Assembly (NCBI GenBank): GCA_950295325.1
Contig: OX485808.1
Coordinates: 18,868,527 to 18,932,526, forward strand
Direction: 5' to 3'
DNA length: 64,000 nucleotides
Source of the DNA: Polytrichum commune
Lineage: Eukaryota; Streptophyta; Polytrichopsida; Polytrichales; Polytrichaceae
Shown: one piece after another, positions 9,028 to 20,887 of the stretch
Position numbering within the stretch: the stretch's first letter is position 1
Layout: each line of letters starts with the position of its first letter
Made by a program: the position numbers and the translations under genes
The notes under the pieces: model-generated
The model's input: only the letters and a program-made list of their open reading frames with translations
Databases searched by the model: none
Told to the model about the DNA's origin: nothing

Positions 9028-11235
9028 GTGTTAATTCTTTCGAGCCGCCAGCAGTGGGATTGCTGGGACTCTGCACTTTTCAGTCACCGGCAGTGGGCTT
9101 GCCGGGACCCTGTGGCAATTAGACGGAAGGGAAGGAATCCGGAAGAGAGGGAGTTTCAGTGGTTGAGCCGGAAACTGAGAGAAGAGGAAGATGCCGGAAG
9201 CACGGTTCCGCTCAAAGCCCTCATCCCTGCAATTCCGAGGGAGGATAGGGAGCTACAGGAGCTCGCGGAGGATCTCCGGGTTATGGGCTGCGCGGGGTTG
9301 CTAGCCAAACCCTGGAACCTCCGAGCCGAAGATACCCTCCGAGAGTTTAAGTTTGAGAGAGGAAATCAGTGGCTAGGGACAAAGAGGAGAGATCCGGAAC
9401 ACTGGACTCCGGACATTTGGAACAGGGTCTACGGGTTTCCTCGGGGAATTACAGAAGGATGGGCCGGCCGCCGCGACGGCTTGTTCGCCGGAAAATTTAG
9501 AGGGGACGCGGATCCGAAGGACGGCTTCCACCCCGGGAACTGCCGGAACCTGAGAGAGAGGAGGGTGTTGGAATTCCTCCTGCCTATCCTTAACCCGGAC
9601 AAGCCGAAGCGGATTAGCCTTACCATGGCTAACACGTTGTTCGGTGCCATGTCCGGAGTCCGGCCTGTGAACTGGGGGCTAATTATCCAGGAAATAGTGG
9701 GGCGGGCCCTCCCCCATATTGGCCGGAAACCCTCCTTCCTCTCCCCCTTCATTTTGCATCTCTACCAGCATTTCGACTGCATCACGGCCGAGGAGGAGGA
9801 CCTGCTCACAATAGCGGCGGACGAGGTCACCTACAAGCTGCTTCTGGAAGCCGGAGACATCGAGACGGAGACCTCCAGCGACCCTATTCTTCCGGAAGCA
9901 CCTCCCTCGTCACCCGGAAGCCCGCCGCCAACCGTCTCGAGGCCACTCTCTCCTCCTCCCCCTCACCAACATCCGGAAGCCGGACCCAGCCGGGAGACCC
10001 CATGGCGGAATGTGGATCTATCCGCTTGGGACTTTCCGGAGAATTAGTTCAAACGGTTCCAGGAGGGGATGGAGGACCTCAAGACCCAGTATTACCGACT
10101 GGAGCACATCGTCAGGGGGGCGAACCATGCTCTGGACGACTGCGGACCCGGAAACATTCTCCGGGAATTGGCAAAGAGGGCGGACCGGAAGGAGCTGGAG
10201 CAGGCCAAGACGGAGAACGCCCACCTCACCGCACAGGTAGCGGCCATGACTCAGGAGCTGAGTCAGAAGAGCGAGGAGATCCGGAAGTACCATGCGGAGC
10301 AGGCAGTGCTCTTCAGCCGGATCCGGGAACTGGTGGGTCATCCGGCGGAGATCGTGAACAAGGCACATCTCTACGACCGGATGATGGAGTCCGGAGATCC
10401 CGCTTCCGCCAGGCAGACCCTCCCCATCCTCGTGAAGTATTCACGGACGATGAAGGATCTCCTGGCGGAAATCCAGAGGGTGGTCCCGCCAAACGGAACA
10501 CCGCGGAGGGTGCTCTATCCGGGTCCGCCAGGGTCACCAACCGGAACCCTCTACGAGGTGGTTGGTGAAGTAGCCCTGGTTCAGAATCCGCCGTCCTCTG
10601 CAGGACCCCGCCAGCAGGGAGGCGGCTCTCGGCCTGGTAGTTCCGGAGGGGCTCCGGAAAGGGTCCGTTCCCCCCAGGTGAGGCGGAAGAGCACCGGGTC
10701 GGTCCGATCCGGAAGGGGCCAGTCCCCTGTTCCGCGGAACTCGGATAGGTCCCGGACTCCGGATAGGGCTAGGACGCCGATCCGGCACCAGACTTCCGAT
10801 CAGGAGGCAACTCCGAGTAGGGGCAAGGCCCCTATGACCCACGCCTCGCCATCGTCTCCACGGGACTGCCAAATGGTGAGTCCCTTTCCTCCGCCACCCT
10901 CAAGGGCGGCCTCCAACAGGGATCCGCGGACGGCTTCGATCTCGGGCGGACGGAATCCGGAGCAGGGCACCGGAAGCGATCCTTCTCCAGTCCGAAGCAT
11001 CCGGATGGGGACAGCTTCCGGAACCCCAGGGACAGTCTCCGGAACACCAGGGACCGCTACCCCACGGACCGAGAGGGCAGCGGATTCGGAGGACGAGGTT
11101 GCTCCGTCTCCAAACATGAGGAGGATGCTCACGCGGCTGCAGAAGGCATCGCCGACAGGGGGCTCATCCGCCGTCAGCGAGTTAGGGAGTCACTCAAAGG
11201 AGGGATCGGCTCCGAAGAAGCACCGGTCTTCTTAG
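9028..11235 (+). pseudogene. Gag-like/coiled-coil protein split by one in-frame TAG
   Basis: Two ORFs in the same frame, 9028-10047 and 10069-11235, are separated by a single TAG at 10045-10047. The frame has no ATG until 9283, so translation may start there or in an upstream exon. First part: a globular domain containing WTPDIWNRVYGFPRG and the block RISLTMANTLFGAM, then a Pro/Ser-rich linker. Second part: a coiled coil at about 10069-10330 (LEQAKTENAHLTAQ), a short domain ending near YEVVGEVALV, and a long Ser/Pro/Arg-rich basic tail (many SP, TP and RS). This reminds me of gag-like ORFs of plant retroelements, but I recognise no named domain, zinc knuckle or protease. If the TAG is not read through, the product stops before the coiled coil. 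Coding potential is confident; function unknown. Confidence 0.55.
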
Positions 11236-11684
11236 TGAGGAGAGTAGCTAGATTAGTTAGGCAGAATAAAGGTAGGCAGGTAGGGCTTAGGAGTTTTTGA
11301 AAACGAGTAATAAAATTTTCTCTTGGTAATGTCAGTGGAAAACCCGGATCTGGATCCGGGAAATCCGGGAGACCGGGTGTAGTTAGGGTTTTCTTAAGCG
11401 GCGGCCGCTTGGGCCGCCGCCCTCAGTTTAGGGATTTTTGAGCCTCTACTTAAGGCTGAATAAGGAGCTTGAGAAGGGTTCCTTCTCCCTTGTTGTATTT
11501 TGATTACTCCTACTCTAAATAAATGCCTTTGCTTCTCACTCCTTGACTTCTCTTGATTGATGTTTGCGTGAATGATCCGGAGATTGTTAGCGGAAGAAAG
11601 AGAGAGAGCATGGGGGATAGGAGTTCCGGATAGGACATGAGAGAGGAGACCCGGATCAGATCCGGTTATCACCTTGTAGATCCT
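11236..11684 (+). other. 3' non-coding part of the 4.1 kb element with AATAAA-like signal and GC hairpin
   Basis: Contains a GC-rich inverted repeat (GGCGGCCGCTTGGGCCGCCGCC split around TTG, 11399-11422) and, at about 11515-11525, CTAAATAAATG, which could serve as a poly(A) signal. No ORF is convincing. Confidence 0.35.
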
Positions 11685-12160
11685 CTCTGAGTGTAGTGGG
11701 AGGGAAACCTCACTAATCAGGTGGGTTGGGTAACGTCTAGATGGGATAGCCGCTGGGAAGATTGGGTGAGATCCGGACTTACGCCAATCTGATCTTCTGA
11801 AGAGGTCCCACCGTCCTTAGACGGACCTATCTGGATTGGTGGTACGGATCGCCCAGTTAGCTCAGATTGAGTAGAATCCAAGGTAGAGGTAGCCGGACAG
11901 ATCCGTCGGACGGAGAAGGAGAGGTCCGGATCAGTAAGGATTCCGGATTGGAGGCCATCTCCGGGGTGCAGTAGGAAGAGATCCTCATTGTTCCGTGTGT
12001 CTGGGTAACGTCCCGGTGAGACAGCCGTGGGGGAGATTAGGCCAAGGTCCGGAAGGGATCCGGACTTAACTGATCTTCCGAAGAGGTATCATCACTGGTG
12101 GACGGGGCAATCCGGAAAGTGGTACGGGTCACCCACTCATCCCGTCGAGTCAGATCTCCG
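11685..12160. repeat. Diverged tandem duplication, about 275 bp period
   Basis: Two related segments start near 11690 and 11966. Shared landmarks in the same order are GTGTAGTGGGAG/GTGCAGTAGGAAG, GGGTAACGTC, ATAGCCG/ACAGCCG, GATCCGGACTTA, TGATCTTC.GAAGAGGT and GGTACGG.TC.CCCA. The copies differ at many positions, so the duplication is old. Non-coding. Confidence 0.65.
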
Positions 12161-12612
12161 GCCGGAATCCGGACTCCTCTGGTCACTATAGTCCCAAGAA
12201 ACAACCCAGATCTCTCTGTGTGACCTGCCAAGACGGATCTGATCAATCCGGATTGATTGTGAGGGAGGTTCCGGATTGCAACCTTATCAAGGACGTCTTC
12301 ACCGGAAGAAACCACCTATTCTAGAGGGTAGACGTAGAGGGGTGGGTAAGCATTATAATTAGGACCTAGAAATATCATCCGGAAAGGCACACTCCGGAAA
12401 AAGGCTAAGAGTGTCCCCAAAAACCAAAAATCCGGAAACTAGGGTTTCCGGAAATTTGGCTAAGGAAGAGGAAATAAGCAGGTACGGAGAGTTTTAGACC
12501 TCCTACACTTCACAGAATCCCTGGACGATACTAGGGTCATCCGGACAACCCGGATTAGGCACTTAAAACCGCCAATCCGGATATTTTGGTGTTCGCGTGT
12601 TCCCACAAGTAC

Positions 12613-14880
12613 AAAAAATTATGTATAAGAAATATTTCAAAGAAAAATTACAAAACCAACCACATGAAGCATTTAGAGTAGAAAAACAAACAAAACTCAT
12701 TCACAAAATAAATTGATGGCCTTGCGATTATGAATTGGAGAATCATACGAGTCTTCCGAATAGGTGGCTTTGGCAATAGTTGAAGTAGATTGTATGATTA
12801 AGGACTTCAAGATGGAATTAAAAACATTTTTGTCACCTTCCAACTCCAGGTGATACGTCAAAAGTGCAGCAAACATGTATGGAAAGTCCCACCAAAGAGA
12901 TAATACATAATTATTGAAATTATATTGAAAATAAATATCAAGGTAAAAACAAATGGATTTATAAATGTGTATGCAGTGAGATCTGCAACAATGCCTTCGG
13001 GTTTTGACAAAACATTAATCAAAACTTGAAACAACAGCGGATGTTTTTCTTGTGGACTTCTCCAAGGTGTGACACCATCATCTCTCATAAGTTGAAAAAT
13101 AATACCATGAAGTTGTATAAACATCATCATCCAAATCCAAACCATTCTCTAAAAGATCTTTGTCGGTATTCATTTGAAAATGCAAAGGCATGCATTTCGA
13201 TCTGGAAGGTATTGATAAAATGGTGAACAAGCAAGAGCATTGTGCATTTGATTACATACAAAAAAATGAAAAGAAAGTTAAACAAAAAAACCAATCAAAA
13301 TAGAATGTAAACAATTAACAATGATTCATGAAAATAAGGAAAAACGTGAAGGTTACAAATTGGGAGACTAACCGTTTTGTTTGGATTGTAAGGATTGGCT
13401 AACGAAGTGAGTTTACACAAAGTCCAAGGCTCATGAGTAACCTTGAAATTTTAATTGAAAAAAATAAGAAGACGATTATTTTGTCTGTTTGCAACTTTAG
13501 GATAAAATAGCAACAAAACATCATCGTCATGAAACTATTGCATGTGAAATGAAAATAGACTAAGATTTTTTTTCTTAAACTTTGCATTCCAAAAAGATAT
13601 TAAAGAAGAAGGTATTAAAATTCCAAGCACAAAAGTGTCCCTCCGAGATACCTGCAATAACCAAGTCAACTGCTAACATTGTTTTCTGAACACCTTGAAA
13701 ATAGAATGTGCAATTCGCACCAACCTAGGCAACAAAAAACACAACTCATGTAGAGTTAATATTTTGTTAAGAAACAAATGTATAAACACAATTTAATTGA
13801 TAATTCAATATATGGTTTCAAAAAATTGGTAAGAAAAATACCTTTGTAAGAAATGCATTGATATTGTGAGAAGGTCGAGGCCAGGTCTTGGTATAATCTT
13901 TTACATTCAAAATGAGCTCAAATGAATCCTTACGATAATTACATTGTGTAATATAAGGAACTTTAGTTTTTATTCTTAAAGAAAAAAATGGCTCCAAAAC
14001 GGTAGGAAGAATATGATTAGGCTCCAACGGAGTTACAGGTTGGAAGACCTTATGTTTCTTGTCAAAATGTCCACCACTTATGATGTCATTGATTTTTGTT
14101 TATTTAGGGAGAATTTACTTTCCTTTCGTTTCATGGGGTCTGTATATGGTATTTTTTCTTCGACTGTCAGCAAAACAAATATAGGGTGAAGGCGATTATG
14201 TAATTCCAGTTTGGAATGCAAAATTTTATCCACTAGACAATTCAAATACCATCTACATATAGATCGATGGATCTTATCGCAATGTTTGCATATTTTAAGA
14301 ATAAACACGGAATTTTCTTATTGAACATCCTTCAAACTATTAAAAAAAAGATGATAGCTTGTCCAAAGCATTGAAAAAAAGTAAAAAACACCTAAAGTAT
14401 ATATAAGAAAAATAAAAATAATCCAAAATAAAAATAATTATTACAAATAAAAATAAACATTAAACATCAAAAATATAATATAAGGTAGGAACATGTGAAC
14501 AACCCACCTCATAGCTTGAAGTCTAGTAGGTTGCTTATCGAAAGCATTTTTTTTTATAATGTCATCATCAAACATTAACATGTTGAAAAATATTGTTTCC
14601 CAGCAAGTTACCCTCCAAACTCAATATAATCAATAAAAATAAGCAAAAGTTTAGTTGCATTTGGGTCACCTAGATGCTAAAAATCATAGAATCATAAAAC
14701 GCATGAGCTTCTTTAGCCAACTATTGCACAAAAAATGGTGAAATAAGTACAAAATTAATGAAAAAATCTTCATACAAAAACTATACCTAGAATAAATAAA
14801 ATAAACATATGTGCAAAAAAAAATTCATACTTGATTTCAAAATGTTGCATTTTGTAATCAAAGATCAAAAGTCTTATCAG
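12613..14880. other. AT-rich gene-free DNA
   Basis: Short ORFs only, all low in complexity and without recognisable motifs. I see no repeat structure that I can define. Confidence 0.4.
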
Positions 14881-14888
14881 TCATAAGC

Positions 14889-15173
14889 CTCGGGGGGTTC
14901 ACTCCCTCTTATATTTTGCATACACGTTCGGGACCTATTTATTGGGGGGAGGGTTATTTACCTTGCAGAAAAGATTATAAGGTGATGGTATTCTACATGT
15001 AAAAAGCCTGAAAATATTATATGTGATGGTATTTTACATGTAAACATGTTTCACTATTTTAAAATCCCCTATTTTACATGTATATTTTTTACAAAATTTA
15101 TCTATAATGAATATATTGGACGTTATTTTTTATCGTACGTTGTTCTACGATTTTCGCCAGTGAACCCCCCGAG
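14889..15173. mobile_element. hAT-type MITE, 285 bp, 8-bp TSD TCATAAGC
   Basis: The terminal inverted repeats are CTCGGGGGGTTCACT at the left and AGTGAACCCCCCGAG at the right, perfectly complementary over 15 bp. They are flanked by an exact 8-bp duplication, TCATAAGC (14881-14888 and 15174-15181). The size, non-coding interior and 8-bp duplication fit a non-autonomous hAT-derived MITE. The exact duplication suggests recent insertion. Confidence 0.85.
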
Positions 15174-15181
15174 TCATAAGC

Positions 15182-17210
15182 ATCTTTGGGACCTTCAAAG
15201 CCATACAAAATGCATGATTGAAATTTTAAAGATACAAACACCTAACCTTTTGTTGGAGATTTACATTTCATGTCACAAGATGTTGAAATTTTTTCTTGAT
15301 TCATTTAAGGCTTGTGATAACATAAACCATAATGTTGTTTGCCTTGAGCAGAGAATTCCGGATTTAATGAAAGATCTGCAACAAACAATTGCTTCACAAG
15401 ATTAAAATATATTTTGACAAGTTTAGCATCCATTGTAACATTCATATATTCAGTGACACCTTCAGAGGACTGGTCATACTCTAGAGCGAGTTTAAAATAT
15501 TTTTTTGGCCAAATTTCTAGCCTAGGCAGGATCTTGTTGAGAAAAATAAAATATTAACGAAATACAATGATATACTATAACATATGAAGCTTTGAAAAAT
15601 GAAATTATGGTATGAAATTTACATTATACAAATATTCTAGAAAGAAATTTTGCATAAGTATATACCATATTGCAATTGAGAAGAATGATCCATCTATCCA
15701 TAATTATAAAGAACACGGGACGTTAGACAATCTGCATAAGTCCTTAAATTTTAGATTTGCACAACTTATAATTGTTGTTCAAATGATAGGGTTAACGTCT
15801 CCACCTCTTCATCATATAAATACTTGTCTAGCATCTCACTTTCTCCAAATTATAACTTTGCAAAGATAGCCTGATAAGGAGGATACTTCTCCATGGCTCC
15901 ATGAACCTATTCAACACATAGTAGAGATAGCTAGCACCAATTTGAGAGACTTTGGTAATATCCAAAGACTTTACCTGACATGTAAATTAATCGATCTACA
16001 TATTAAAGAACACACAACACTTAGACAATTGTTGTTGTGTGTAATGAGCTTGCAACCTAGTGTAACTAAGCCGACTCATTCCCAACAAGCACAACTTTAT
16101 TTCAATATGCAAGTTTCTAGAAATACACCTATCAAATAGTCTATGATGGTTCTTGATATTGTTGTCCCACTGATGCCCCAAACGCATACTACCGGATTAT
16201 ATCCTATTAGATCAAAGCAATGTAGGACATTGGTAGAATCATCAACACATGGAAGTCATTGCAAACAACAAGTTCTACATGCACATAAGGATACATGTTC
16301 AATGTCACCCAACATTTCTCATCTTCACGTATATGAATGCAAATTACATGAAGCTACATAAGTTGGAAAGCATATGGGACAAGAAAACAACTTTGCCAAA
16401 GAATTCAGGCTTGAACTTGTGAAACTAACAAAATACCAATACTAGAATATAGTTTCCTTAAATCAGCATGGGTGAGCTCTATCCCAATACTGAAAACCAC
16501 AAAATATCATTGCATGTACTAGAAAACACACCCAACAATCAACATTTCAAACAATTTTGAGCTAATATAGTCAAAATGCAAGGAGTTTGCTACTACAATC
16601 AATTTGTTGTTGCTACAATCTACCGCAATCCCAAGATGACTTACATCTCCTTACAAAAACAACCTTTATGATGACTTCAATGAATTCATAATAAAGCTTG
16701 TAAACTCATGTTTTGCACAATTGTTGGAATTTTGCAAGATTTAATGAATTCTATGAATCTCCAAACACTTCGTGCTTCATTTAAGCATGTATTGATGGAC
16801 CATTCTTATCATGGTTTATGAACTCATTGGTATGAGCACATATTTGTAGGAATTCATGTTGTTGTTGTCTTTCCATTAAGTTTGCCTCGTAGACACCAAT
16901 AAAAAAAATGGATTCCTCCAATTAAGCTTAACCCAAGCATTTCGTAAACCATCCATTTTGTAAGCATTTCCAAGAAGTCATGATGGATACATATGTGTTG
17001 TTGATGAACTTCTCTATGCATGCACATGTTGAAGAACTTTTGATGAGCAACAATGGAGCAAGAAAGTGAATTAGTTGGATATAGACTTCTAGACGTGTGC
17101 TTCAATAATCTTGTCAATTATGTTCTTAATAACCTTCACCTTAGTGCTCCATAAAACTACTATTTATCCAAACAAAGGGACTCCCATGTAATCCAAAAAA
17201 TTAGAAGGAA
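15182..17210. other. AT-rich gene-free DNA
   Basis: No convincing gene. Scattered short ORFs lack motifs. It ends at the CACTA-like terminus at 17211. Confidence 0.4.
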
Positions 17211-17250
17211 CACTATATTCGTTAATCGGAGACTTTTGAAAGTCTCAAAA
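17211..17250 (+). mobile_element. Left terminal repeat of CACTA-like element, DUF7869 copy 1
   Basis: CACTATATTCGTTAATCGG is followed by a hairpin GAGACTTT-TG-AAAGTCTC. It matches the end at 56571 for about 40 bp, and the similarity continues loosely (CCCATAGTTT.GGATGC.AATATTGTG), so both are the same end of the same family. It lies 400 bp beyond the 3' end of the DUF7869 gene. I could not find a 2-3 bp target duplication shared with any opposite end in the window. Confidence 0.65.
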
Positions 17251-17610
17251 TTAAATATGCCCATAGTTTGGGATGCCAATATTGTGGGCATATAGAATAT
17301 TGGGAACATCAAGAACATGATTTATAAATTCGCATGCGCAGAATATTATCATTACTAAAAATAAAAAGTCTCAATTACAATGAAAACGTGTAGTCCATGT
17401 AAAAAATAACAATGGACTTTTAAAAACAAATTGTTTTTGTCATTTTAGAGTTTAGGGTGCCCATCCCAAAAGTAAGGGTCTTATAAAGTTGGATGACACA
17501 TCCCAAACATATGCCACAATGGAATGTGACAAGTCTACTAAGTCTATTAAAAACCAAGCTTGCTAAGCTCACATGCCTCTCGCCATTAACTCCCACCTAG
17601 TATGTTATGT

Positions 17611-20600
17611 TTACCCATCTCCATCTTCCGCTTCATATCCATTGTCCGAGTCATTTTCCGCAGCTGCAATACGTGCCAAATTGTCCTTGGCAAAATCTAT
17701 ATGTTTTTGGGGGATGGTCATTGATTCTGTTTTGGAACCTTTGCGCGGCTTCCAAGCACAAAGTATAGTATCCGTGTTTATCCAAACCGGTTTGTACGCT
17801 GAGTCCATTGTCCACTTGAAATTCTTTTTGGTGTCCCAACCTAAATAAGTGCGAAGCACGTTCTGGTCTTTAGTGCTTGGACGGCAATATTCCACCTCAA
17901 TTTGACGAAAGTTGGGGCTAATTCGAACAAAATTGGGTGAAGACAATGCTTTCACCAACCAAATTGGTTTGGGATGCTCCTCATCCCCAGCTCGTACGAG
18001 CACCATATAACCTTCGTGGCAATCAACCCCAACACGAAACGACGGTGCCGGTCGATTGCGGGCAGGGCCAACGTAATGTTCATCCATTGCGAACTCTTCA
18101 CGAACGTCTCCATTGCTGAAAAACATGGTGTCGGACTCGACAACCGTCAAACGACTTTGTGGCCAAAACCCTTGTGTCAAAGTCGTACGGGTGTCGCCAT
18201 CAACTGTCACTAGTGCCGAGCGAATGCGATCCCAATATGAAATCAATGGTTCATGAGTATCTCTAACACGTCTAGTGATGTCCTCCTCACACAACTCCTT
18301 CCAATATTCAATGAATCCGGATATGCCTTTGATGATCTCCGGTCCATTCCTCATGGGGTCGGGTTTACAAGGCTTTGGATCCCTATCCGGGAGCAAACAT
18401 TTCCCATCATTGTCTTGACGCCATACTAGTATACCATCATCCCTTATATAGAATCGGAATTGTTGTGCTTTGGTGTGTCCCACCAAACGGTCCCCTCCTT
18501 TCAACATGTATGGCTTGATGAAGGCCTTAAAATCTGGTACTTCCTCGATCATGTGCGGAATCACCGGCATATGGTCCAAATCCATATACGATTTCATAAG
18601 AAGTGGTATGGTTGGAAAATCTTCCTCATGCAACTTCATGCTCCACCGTCCGAAGGACGCATCAATGTCGTCATGTGTGTGTCCCACCATCAAGAAAGAC
18701 ACAAACACCTCCTTGAAGATACCTTTTGCCACAAGCAAAGACCAAAAACAAAATACGTATCGACATTTGTTGTCCTTTGCGCAATTATCAAGTTGAACGT
18801 GGAGAGTTGGAGGCAAAGGTTTTGCACAAATAGGCTCTCCGGATGCTTCCGGCAATGACAACATACAAACCTCCTTACCCGCAAGCACTGCCTCATAAAG
18901 GGGTGTCGTTCCACACCCATCAAACAATGCACGTGAAGACTGTATCGGCGGTTTCTCTAGATCGCGCAAGAGTTTTGCAAATGAACCCACCGTGTGGTTA
19001 GCATCGCCAGGGTAAAAATCCAAACCATAATGGGCATATTTTACGTCCCCATGGCCGTGGGCAATCATACCTATAAAAAACAAACGATGGGTTAATCTCC
19101 AAAAAAAATGAAGAGACCACTAAAGTAGAACATTTGGAAAAACCACCCAATAAAATAGGATTTAGGGTGAATATAGGTTTGTTATGCCATACAAACCTGT
19201 TACAGATACGGGTAACTTGAAAAGACCATCCGTGGCCTTTATTTTGCGAGCATAACAAGGGCATGCGGTCTTCGAGTGGTCCATTTTATCATGGATAATT
19301 GTTAGAACCTCTGTAGGCCTCATTATGGACAGAGCACGGTTCTTGTAGTAATCTTGACGGTGAGCCTCTTGGTTGTTGACATGTTCAATATATTTTGCCT
19401 GATGCCTGGTATGAGACTCAGTACCTATGGGGTGGGCATCTCGAAGACCTTTGTATTTTTCACGCGTCGTGCACCTCGCGAACTTGTCACCAGGTCTCTT
19501 CAAAATATATTCTGCAAATTGTTGGTTTTTAATGACACTCAACTTGGACAAAGAAATGGGTCCACAACCCGCTATGCGACCCACTTCGTTGATATCCGTT
19601 AATATGTTCTTCCATTTTGTGCCCGTGGGCAACACCATTTGAACAACTTTCTCCCCTGTCGACAATGTCCTCGTCTTGTGGGGCATTGCATCGGCCAATG
19701 GCACTATGATCGTGGAGAGTGTGGCGGAGGCTTGGAGTGTAGACTCCCTAGGTTTCTTTGTGCCCGCATTGTCATGAAATCGAGAGCGACGACCCAATGA
19801 TGAATACTTTCTAAACCTATAAAAGTCAGCCTTGGAGACGGCATGAATGGTATACCATGCGGTACAACACACTTCCACATTCTCGAGGGTCACCACCTTA
19901 TGGCCATGCGCATCAAGGTGCAAATTTCTATGGACCTCGAGTTTCTTTGCTGACCTCATACGAAAATCCGCAAGCCACATCTCCTGACGCAAAGACTTAA
20001 TTTTTTCGCGGGGGAAAAATTGGCAACATCTTTTTGCACAACAGTCCTTGGCGGACACGAGACGGATAGAATCGTCTCCTATTATGCGATCCCGTCGACG
20101 CTCTTTATCATTAGGAGGCGCGCGGCTAGAATCATATCTACGGAGGCCTTTGCGAGGACGAGTGTTGGAAACCAAGGTTGATTGAATTTGCTCATGCCGT
20201 CGCCCATGATCCCACAAGCTTACTTCTTCATGGAGAACCCGACGAAGGGGCCATCGGCGCAATGAAAACCTCCAAGTCACAGGGACCTCAAGCGGAAGCA
20301 AAGAATTCAAGATGCACACCCCAACATCATGGAGACCAAGGGGATTGGCATCAACACATTCACGGGGATCGGAGTTTCTACATATGCCATTTGCCACCGG
20401 GACACCTAGATCATTAAGTAGAACCACATCAAGGCCCACCCATTTCTCCCTACCATATCCTGCACACAAAGGAATGTCATCGTCGTCCACACCGAAATGT
20501 AGAGAACTGTCGTGCACTTGAAAAGAATCATGAGAGGATGTACGCAATGACACACCCTCCACGTTTGTGTCGTCAAAACTACCCGCGGATGAGGATGAAA

Positions 20601-20673
20601 TTTCACATTCACAAACGGAGGACGACATGTCTGTTGACAACTCCAGAGAACTACCATCCACATGCATCGCCAT
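17611..20673 (-). CDS. DUF7869-like protein (predicted transposase), copy 1, two exons
   Basis: Exon 1 is 20673-19197 and exon 2 is 19070-17611, with a 126-bp GT-AG intron (19196-19071) splitting a Gly codon; 978 residues in total. I start at the ATG at 20673 because copy 2 begins at the matching MAM and a TTTTTGTAG splice acceptor lies just upstream, suggesting a 5'-UTR intron. The N-terminal half is Cys/His-rich (DCCAKRCCQ, CPCYARK). The C-terminal half has the conserved core VQLDN at about residue 587 and FLMVGHTHDDIDASFG at about 622, the signature I associate with DUF7869, probably an RNase H-like DDE fold, though the catalytic acids are not proven. Compared with copy 2 it lacks about 23 residues after residue 700 (in frame), and its FARC-TTR has lost the second Cys of a CxxC pair. 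No stop or frameshift is present. It is flanked by a CACTA-like end and, upstream, by a palindrome array. Confidence 0.75.
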
Positions 20674-20887
20674 CCCACCTACAAAAACCAGAGGCACCAG
20701 GAGACCCAAACGTAAACTAAAGAATGACAGCCAACATGGACGACATTCAACGCAGCATGTCAAATCAGTCAAGTTCTAAATACCAACGTCCGTTCGTATA
20801 CGACTGCAATAGTGAATGTGCCTATGTGTGGAAGTCAATAACTTAGAAAGCCTTTCAAAGTGCTATCATATTGATTGCTGATGGAAT

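Larger units (their letters stand above)
8525..12607 (+). mobile_element. 4.1 kb TG...CA element with 5-bp TSD (AGTAC), TCCGG-saturated
   Basis: The ends are TGTGGGAGTCC at 8525 and GTGTTCCCACA ending at 12607, so TGTGGGA and TCCCACA are inverted. AGTAC is directly repeated outside both ends (8520-8524 and 12608-12612). TG...CA ends with a 5-bp duplication are typical of LTR retrotransposons, yet I see no long direct terminal repeat. The interior holds a TATA-like promoter, one gag-like coding region, a polyadenylation-like region and a diverged tandem duplication. No reverse transcriptase, integrase or transposase is visible, so it would be non-autonomous. CCGGA/TCCGG occurs at very high density from about 9100 to 12600 in coding and non-coding parts alike. 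The ends and duplication were read directly; the class is inferred. Confidence 0.65.

Noticed and set aside
8525-12607. Ordinary LTR retrotransposon
   Set aside because: Despite TG...CA ends and a 5-bp TSD, no direct terminal repeat or pol domain was seen by eye; an alignment of the first and last 600 bp would decide.
12613-17210. Several 60-120 residue ORFs
   Set aside because: AT-rich, Lys/Ile/Phe-rich, no motifs, and no clustering that suggests exons.
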